Source: Parabacteroides sp. FAFU027 (GTDB lineage: Bacteria > Bacteroidota > Bacteroidia > Bacteroidales > UBA7332). From it: a DNA stretch of 64,000 bases. The first letter of the stretch is position 1. Each line of letters opens with the position of its first letter. Positions 59,617 through 64,000 of the stretch are shown here, in pieces. Under the pieces are notes generated by a model. The model saw only the letters and a list, made by a program, of their open reading frames with translations, was not told the DNA's origin and did not search any database. Location of the stretch: positions 186,001 through 250,000 of the forward strand of contig NZ_JAKZKV010000007.1 of assembly GCF_022808675.1 (NCBI RefSeq), written 5' to 3'. The position numbers and the translations under genes are program-made.

Positions 59617-59736
59617 GGGGAAATAGTGGGTATTACAGCAAGAACAGTGAGTGCTCATGCTGTAACACTCACTGTTCTTACAGGAGTAGTCAGTGTGCAA
59701 GCATGAACTCTGGCTATACATGCTTGCACAGACAAT
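59611..59736. repeat. 21-bp array over the ahpF stop codon, with hairpins
   Basis: Six units start at 59611, 59632, 59653, 59674, 59695 and 59716. Unit 1 contains the ahpF stop. Many columns agree (GC at 7-8, GAACA at 11-15, T at 17 and 21 in most). Units also pair with each other: AGAACAGTGAGTG with CACTCACTGTTCT (13 bp), and TGTGCAAGCATG with CATGCTTGCACA (12 bp), both perfect. The array fills much of the convergent gap before the sialate esterase terminator. Confidence 0.75.
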
Positions 59737-59771
59737 ATTCAAACAACCACTATATGAGAAGTTGTAAGTTG

Positions 59772-59813
59772 AAAAAATAAAAACCCGTTTCCACTTTTTA
59801 CAGCAGAAACGGG
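59772..59813 (-). terminator. Intrinsic terminator after the sialate O-acetylesterase gene
   Basis: On the minus strand CCCGTTTC pairs with GAAACGGG around a 14-nt loop and is followed by TTTTTATTTTTTC. It starts about 30 bp past the stop at 59844. Confidence 0.9.
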
Positions 59814-59843
59814 CCAACTCAAAAAAACATACCTATCTTTTTA

Positions 59844-61304
59844 TCAAAACAATTTCAACCAGGGATTATCGCTCCGGAAAGGAACGGCAGGAAGCCCTTC
59901 TTTATTGATAAAGTTGGACTGCGCTGCTTCGTGCCAGGCAAAGCGCACATAGTAAGGATGTTTCACACCTTCAGCCGAAACCACTACCTTATCGCCTTCA
60001 ATCACTGCCTGAGCCGGGATAAATTTACCTTCCACACCTGCGATTGTAAAGTAGGAAAGAGGCTTCCCGTCACGGCTCGCCAATCCTCCTCCCTCGTGGG
60101 TAAAGGTGATTTCAATCTTATTCCCTATCACTTTCATGCTTTTGTACATCGGGCCGGATGATTCTATATTCTGAAATCCGTACGTCTGATTAAGAGCCAA
60201 CAAACTCAGTCTCCGACCGACTTCCCATTTATAAGGCGGGTGCAAATCCACAATACTGTCCACCAAATCGGTGATTACCGCCATGCCGGTATTTGGCAAA
60301 CGTAATGCCAGCGCCTGAGCTTCCCAGAATTTAGGCAATGACTCCACGGTACGTCCGCGGCCTTCATTATCCACAGAGTATTGGAACGGAGCAATCTGTA
60401 CAAAGTAGAATGGCAGTTTCGCATCACGCCAGTCGTGACGCCAGCTTTCAATCAACGTCTTAAATTTATAGGCATAGCGAATATCTTCGTTCAGGAAACA
60501 GCCCGATTCGCCCTGATACCAAAGGAAACCCTTCAGGGTAAAAGGAATCAACGGCTCCACCATCGTATCATAAAATTTCCCATCCTCTCCCTTTCCGGCA
60601 GATAGCTGATCCATGATTTTACCGTCTTTCACCTTTGGAGAAACAGCCAGCTTTTCAGTCTGTATCCAGGGTTCAATGCGACTGCCCGGCACCGCAGCTT
60701 CTATCATCCCGATGGGAATATTCAGTTTTTGGTAAAGTTCTTTTGCGAAATAATATCCGGCAGCCGAGAAGTCTCGTAGCGGTGCACCCGTTGCCAGTTC
60801 CCACCCTTTGTGCTCCGGGTCGGGCGACATAAATTTACGCTTGGAGATAAAAATACGGATGTTGCTGTTTTTGGCTGTTTCCAGGTCGTCTTCGACAGGA
60901 TGACTGCCTTTTACCTTATCGAAAAACTTACTGTTTTTGCGCATCGCATACTCCATGTTCGACTGCCCGGAGCAAAGCCACACCTCTCCCACCAGAATAT
61001 TCTCCAGCTTAATGCTGTTTTTCCCCTGAATAACCATTTCGCGGGGTTCCACTGAAGCCTCCATCGGTTTCAGCTTCACTTCCCATTTTCCTGAATCATT
61101 AGCGACAGCCTGTTTTTGCTGACCGGCAAAGGTTACAGTTACCTTCTCGCCTTTGGCCGCCGTTCCCCAGATGGAGACAGTCTTGCGGCGTTGCAATACC
61201 ATATTGTGTCCGATAACTTTCGGCAATACTACTTCAGCGTAAAGTGAATTGCCAACTGACAGCAAAAAGACGAATACCAGCAACGAAAACTTATTTAATC
61301 TCAT
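59844..61304 (-). CDS. Sialate O-acetylesterase (SASA/DUF303)
   Basis: An exported SGNH-like esterase removing O-acetyl groups from sialic acid or plant xylan sugars. The 486-residue protein has a signal peptide ending near residue 23 (SLYAE), a small N-terminal beta domain, and the catalytic Ser in GEVWLCSGQSNMEYAM near residue 115, with Asp and His in VDSIVDLHPPYKWEVG. GFLWYQGESGCF is the block that follows the serine motif in this family. No sialidase, SusC/D or hydrolase genes are adjacent, so the natural substrate is open. Confidence 0.92.
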   Translation of the reverse strand: MRLNKFSLLVFVFLLSVGNSLYAEVVLPKVIGHNMVLQRRKTVSIWGTAAKGEKVTVTFAGQQKQAVANDSGKWEVKLKPMEASVEPREMVIQGKNSIKLENILVGEVWLCSGQSNMEYAMRKNSKFFDKVKGSHPVEDDLETAKNSNIRIFISKRKFMSPDPEHKGWELATGAPLRDFSAAGYYFAKELYQKLNIPIGMIEAAVPGSRIEPWIQTEKLAVSPKVKDGKIMDQLSAGKGEDGKFYDTMVEPLIPFTLKGFLWYQGESGCFLNEDIRYAYKFKTLIESWRHDWRDAKLPFYFVQIAPFQYSVDNEGRGRTVESLPKFWEAQALALRLPNTGMAVITDLVDSIVDLHPPYKWEVGRRLSLLALNQTYGFQNIESSGPMYKSMKVIGNKIEITFTHEGGGLASRDGKPLSYFTIAGVEGKFIPAQAVIEGDKVVVSAEGVKHPYYVRFAWHEAAQSNFINKEGLPAVPFRSDNPWLKLF

Positions 61305-61420
61305 GGGGTTATATTTTGTAGTTCTTTACAATTACTATCTGGAAATTAAATTCGAAGGTAAAAGTAGAGACATTCTCACGCTGATGGTGTCACAAATTGA
61401 CGGAAGAGAGTAGTTATATC

Positions 61421-61467
61421 AAAAAATACGCGTCATTACACCATTGGGATGCAATAACGCGTTTTTT
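61421..61467 (-). terminator. Intrinsic terminator after the DUF4382 gene
   Basis: On the minus strand ACGCGTTATT pairs with AATGACGCGT with one mismatch, followed by ATTTTTTG. It lies about 35 bp past the stop at 61499. Confidence 0.82.
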
Positions 61468-61498
61468 CTGATTACAGAATCATCGGTATTTATACCTC

Positions 61499-62317
61499 TT
61501 AGTGACTCAAATCAATTACGCCAAGATCCTTATTAAACCCTCCTACGATATCAACGTTAATAGAATTCAATGGATTTCCGGATTGATCTTTAAACATCAC
61601 CTTCCATGTTCCTGTGTACAGTCCCTGTAACACAAACAGGTTATTCCTACTTGTGTCAGACACACATGTCATAGTATCAACACCATGTATAGAGCTTACA
61701 TAAAACGGAACTTTGAGTGGTAGTAGATTACCAAACAGCAACGAGGTATTCTCCCGGATAAATCCACGGATCACCGGTTTCAACAAATATCCACCGCTGT
61801 TTCCCTTACGGACAATCGATTTTTCGGCATTGAAGTCAATGACAACAGAGTAGCTGCTATAAACCGCTGCGCTATCGTGAATATTAATCTTAATACCCGA
61901 AGTCTGTCCGCTGGGCGTATCCAAACCAACAATAGTATTATCACTAAGTACCAATTTATTCTCCGGCCCCAGTTTCAGTCTCATTTGTTGAATGCGTTCC
62001 CCTTCATTGAGTACCACCTTTGAGAGCAAGGTATCGTTACCGTTTGTTAGTTCCATTAGATTGTAGTTCCCCGGAGTGATAGGTAATTGCATCCACCCTA
62101 CTCCATCAAGAGAATAACTTACCTCCTGAATATCGATGAATACAGCCTTATAGCCTTGCAGAGATGGTGCATCCGTCAGATAAAACTTTACGGTTGTCTC
62201 CCGATCTTGCTTATCGCAAGCAGTAAACATTAATAACGAACAAAGAGTAATCCACAGGTATACAAAACTGACGATCATCCTTGCTAATGACCGCTTTTGA
62301 TCATTATATACTTTCAT
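61499..62317 (-). CDS. DUF4382 lipoprotein
   Basis: A 272-residue exported lipoprotein with signal sequence and lipobox LLMFTAC (Cys near residue 34). The DUF4382 domain follows: TTVKFYLTDAPSLQGYKAVFIDIQEVSYS, LMELTNGNDTLLSKVVLNEG, QMRLKLGPENKLVL and VDFNAEKSIVRKGNSGGYLLKPVIR. The beta-rich C-terminal 90 residues are likely a second domain. Function of DUF4382 is unknown; the domain resembles cell-surface adhesion or carbohydrate-binding folds. A Met at residue 14 could be the true start, still with a complete signal peptide. Confidence 0.87.
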   Translation of the reverse strand: MKVYNDQKRSLARMIVSFVYLWITLCSLLMFTACDKQDRETTVKFYLTDAPSLQGYKAVFIDIQEVSYSLDGVGWMQLPITPGNYNLMELTNGNDTLLSKVVLNEGERIQQMRLKLGPENKLVLSDNTIVGLDTPSGQTSGIKINIHDSAAVYSSYSVVIDFNAEKSIVRKGNSGGYLLKPVIRGFIRENTSLLFGNLLPLKVPFYVSSIHGVDTMTCVSDTSRNNLFVLQGLYTGTWKVMFKDQSGNPLNSINVDIVGGFNKDLGVIDLSH

Positions 62318-62549
62318 AATTTTCAGATTTTTACAATTGGTGTTTCACCCGATTAAGCAACAAAAAAGAAGATTAATCTTTCCATACACAACATCTCCTC
62401 CTGGAGATAAAGCCCTGAAGCCCCTGAGAGAGACTTCTTTATTCTAATTCATATCAATGAATCATTGTCACTCCAATCTTTATCGGAAAGAAGTTCCAGT
62501 TATAAAAGAACAAATTATGACAATCATTGGTTCTGGAAAGTCAAATGAC

Positions 62550-62741
62550 TTAGCGATTCCATTTCTTCGAAAAAGGGATAATAATGGCCAATAATAACGG
62601 AATCCTGAAACTGGTTTCCCAATCTATCACACCCCCCTTATGGCTAATAAAGAGATTCCAAAACAAAATGATCGCCACGTTTGCCAGAAAAGAGACAGCA
62701 AAGGTGATGAGGAAAATCAATAATGTGTGCCTGAATTTCAT
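62550..62741 (-). CDS. Small two-helix membrane protein
   Basis: A 63-residue protein with two membrane segments (about residues 7-29 and 45-58), separated by the loop ISHKGGVIDWETSFR, and ending KKWNR. I recognise this type as a conserved small Bacteroidota protein without a name. It starts 11 bp after the DUF3795 gene and is likely cotranscribed. Function unknown. Confidence 0.75.
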   Translation of the reverse strand: MKFRHTLLIFLITFAVSFLANVAIILFWNLFISHKGGVIDWETSFRIPLLLAIIIPFSKKWNR

Positions 62742-62752
62742 GGTGATGAGTG

Positions 62753-63112
62753 TTATTTCAATGGATTAGCATCCCTGATTTCTTCCAACCGGTTTTTCGC
62801 TACCGGTTCTTTTTGCAGAAAATCTTTTAGCCTGTCACAGATATATTCGGAACAAAGGCCACAGCTCTCTATCTGTTTTTCAATCGCACACGCTCTTATT
62901 TTACAGTCAAGACATCCTGTAAACAGGCGGCCAGATTCAGCCCGGCAACCATCGCAGTCATTTATCTCTTCCGGTGTCACGACTGTGCCGTACGCCCGTT
63001 CAATTTCCCGGGCGATTGTTTCGCGCATGTTTTTTTGTTTCTCAATATCCGGTTCAATGGTAGCCAGATGTATCGGGCAGGTATCACAATTGAGTCCGCA
63101 ATATCCTATCAT
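62753..63112 (-). CDS. DUF3795 cysteine-rich protein
   Basis: A 119-residue cytoplasmic protein with the DUF3795 pattern: YCGLNCDTCPIHLAT at the start, CDGCRAESGRLFTGCLDCKIRACA and ESCGLCSEYICDRLKDF. The many cysteines, about 12, suggest metal or iron-sulfur binding. Common in anaerobes; function unknown. Upstream partner of the small membrane protein. Confidence 0.9.
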   Translation of the reverse strand: MIGYCGLNCDTCPIHLATIEPDIEKQKNMRETIAREIERAYGTVVTPEEINDCDGCRAESGRLFTGCLDCKIRACAIEKQIESCGLCSEYICDRLKDFLQKEPVAKNRLEEIRDANPLK

Positions 63113-63171
63113 GGTAATCCAGTTATTAGTTTGATAATAAAACGTCCGCCATCAGGATTTGGTTGAAATGC

Positions 63172-63207
63172 AAAAGCCCCGACACGTTGATCGTATCGGG
63201 GCTTTTT
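63172..63207 (-). terminator. Intrinsic terminator after rpmE2
   Basis: On the minus strand AAAAGCCCCGATACG pairs with CGTGTCGGGGCTTTT with one mismatch around a 5-nt loop; a T-rich run ends the stem. It lies 19 bp past the stop at 63226. Confidence 0.92.
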
Positions 63208-63225
63208 GACCTTCCGGACAAACAA

Positions 63226-63489
63226 TTATTTTTGTTTGTTCTGGATATGTTTTGAGTAACGGTTCATGAACTTGTCCACACGTCCTGCTGTATCTACCAG
63301 TTTCTGTTTACCTGTGTAGAAAGGGTGTGAAGAGCTAGAGATTTCTAATTTAACCAAAGGATATTCTACGCCTTCGATTTCGATAGTTTCACGAGTGTTG
63401 ATAGTAGATTTAGAAACAAATACATCGCCATTTGACATATCTTTGAATGCAACCGGACGATAATTAGCAGGATGAAGATCTTTTTTCAT
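63226..63489 (-). CDS. rpmE2: Large-subunit ribosomal protein L31 type B
   Basis: An 87-residue ribosomal protein. It has [24 protein letters not shown], then [30 protein letters not shown], the type B signature. It lacks the CxxC zinc ligands of type A, so it is the zinc-independent form; this is the standard L31 in Bacteroidota rather than a zinc-starvation paralogue. It has its own promoter and terminator. Confidence 0.97.
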   Translation of the reverse strand: MKKDLHPANYRPVAFKDMSNGDVFVSKSTINTRETIEIEGVEYPLVKLEISSSSHPFYTGKQKLVDTAGRVDKFMNRYSKHIQNKQK

Positions 63490-63552
63490 TTCCTTATTGT
63501 GAGTTTTTAATTAATAATCAATTCTTTAGCTGGTAACTTGTGAAATGGCTTG

Positions 63553-63584
63553 CAAAGATAGCCATTTGATTTCATTCCCACAAG
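63553..63584 (-). promoter_or_regulatory. Bacteroidota-type promoter of rpmE2
   Basis: On the minus strand CTTG (63584-63581), 20 bp, then TATCTTTG (63560-63553). Spacing and -7 match the consensus; the -33 box has one mismatch. The ATG is 63 bp downstream. Confidence 0.75.
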
Positions 63585-63687
63585 GGTTTTGGAAATTTTT
63601 GAAGTATAGATAAATGAGAACAGGCCAAAGAAGCAAGATGCGGGAACCAGAATTTCGCAGAAAAGTTGTTCGTCTTCTGTTCTGTCA

Positions 63688-64000
63688 TCAGAATGGATAC
63701 CCGACGGCAAAATGCCAGGCCATATTCTTTAATGGAGAATAACGTATCCTCCATTTTTCATAACCGTCACGGGATGGATCAAAGGCTTTTACCCCAATAT
63801 CTACGCGTACAATGAAGTAGTTAAAGTTAAAACGAATACCTGTTCCGTAAGCTAATGCGATTTGCTTGTAAAAGCTATCAAACTTGAAAACACCCCCTTC
63901 CTGTCCTTTGTAATCCCGGATAGTCCATATATTTCCGGCATCGACAAAAAGTGCGGTCTCAATAGGTCCGAACAGTTTTGCCCGGTACTCGGTGCTCATC
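63688..64000 (-). CDS. Omp85/BamA-TamA family protein, C-terminal end only
   Basis: The last 104 or so residues of an outer-membrane barrel. FVDAGNIWTIRDYKGQEGG, the run from GVFKFDSFYKQIALAYGTGIRFNF, then VRVDIGVKAFDP are the final strands of the bacterial surface antigen (D15) domain, with a terminal Phe in AVGYPF. The frame is open beyond the window edge; Met at 63999 is internal. It could be BamA, TamA or another Omp85 homologue; the visible part cannot decide. Confidence 0.85.
   Translation of the reverse strand, partial: MSTEYRAKLFGPIETALFVDAGNIWTIRDYKGQEGGVFKFDSFYKQIALAYGTGIRFNFNYFIVRVDIGVKAFDPSRDGYEKWRIRYSPLKNMAWHFAVGYPF

Noticed and set aside
63507-63710. 67-residue frame between rpmE2 and the Omp85 gene
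   Set aside because: Covers the rpmE2 promoter and has no family similarity.

Overview
The window reads as chromosome of a Bacteroidales bacterium (phylum Bacteroidota), perhaps close to Paludibacter or Dysgonomonas; the genus is a guess. Supporting signs are a short 286-residue primary sigma factor, promoters of the Bacteroidota type (TTTG, about 20 bp, TAnnTTTG), two type IX secretion regulators (SprE/PorW-like and PorX), an OmpP1/FadL protein with the Bacteroidales N-terminus, type B L31, and several families typical of the order. No rRNA, tRNA, insertion sequence, prophage or CRISPR array was found. Most genes are core metabolism, envelope or information processing.

Layout. 1-9.6 kb: menE (cut by the window edge), then a minus-strand run of fmt, a CLC channel, a polyprenyl glycosylphosphotransferase, tsaC, a Spy-like periplasmic protein, dxs and prmA. 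9.9-13 kb: a secreted Tyr/Trp/Gly-rich protein and an OmpP1/FadL porin. 13.4-17.5 kb: a PhnP-like hydrolase with murB, divergent from two glycosyltransferases. 17.6-24.3 kb: trxB, a LolA-like carrier, ftsK and an Nfn-type ferredoxin:NADP oxidoreductase pair. 25-32 kb: malQ, dnaA, an MCE protein and an amidase. 32-37 kb: sprE/porW, porX, tsaE. 37-42 kb: ribD, prmC, an IscR-like Rrf2 regulator, rpoD, degP. 42.4-51 kb: a sugar acetyltransferase, a PHP phosphatase, an MFS exporter, a GT2 glycosyltransferase, a HAD phosphatase, recR, pncB-pncA and a TPR protein. 51-60 kb is a thiol, sulfur and peroxide region: a Crp/Fnr regulator, a CoA-disulfide reductase with three rhodanese domains, a free rhodanese, a cytochrome b5-like protein, and oxyR divergent from ahpC-ahpF. 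60-64 kb: a sialate O-acetylesterase, a DUF4382 lipoprotein, small proteins, rpmE2 and the end of an Omp85-family protein.

The most unusual signal is not a gene. At five intergenic loci (about 6.7, 13.1, 51.0, 54.7 and 59.7 kb) the DNA is a degenerate tandem array with a period of 21 bp, which is two turns of B-DNA. Units are related within a locus but differ completely between loci. Four of the five lie between the 3' ends of convergent genes, and two begin over the stop codon of the upstream gene. At 13.05-13.36 kb each unit is itself an 18-bp palindrome plus a 3-bp linker. I know of no named element that fits, so these are the best candidates here for something undescribed.

The oxyR-ahpC gap carries two tandem matches to the classical OxyR operator pattern directly upstream of a consensus Bacteroidota promoter, and this OxyR keeps cysteines at positions 199 and 208. 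An 18-bp identical promoter core is shared by ahpC and the CoA-disulfide reductase gene.
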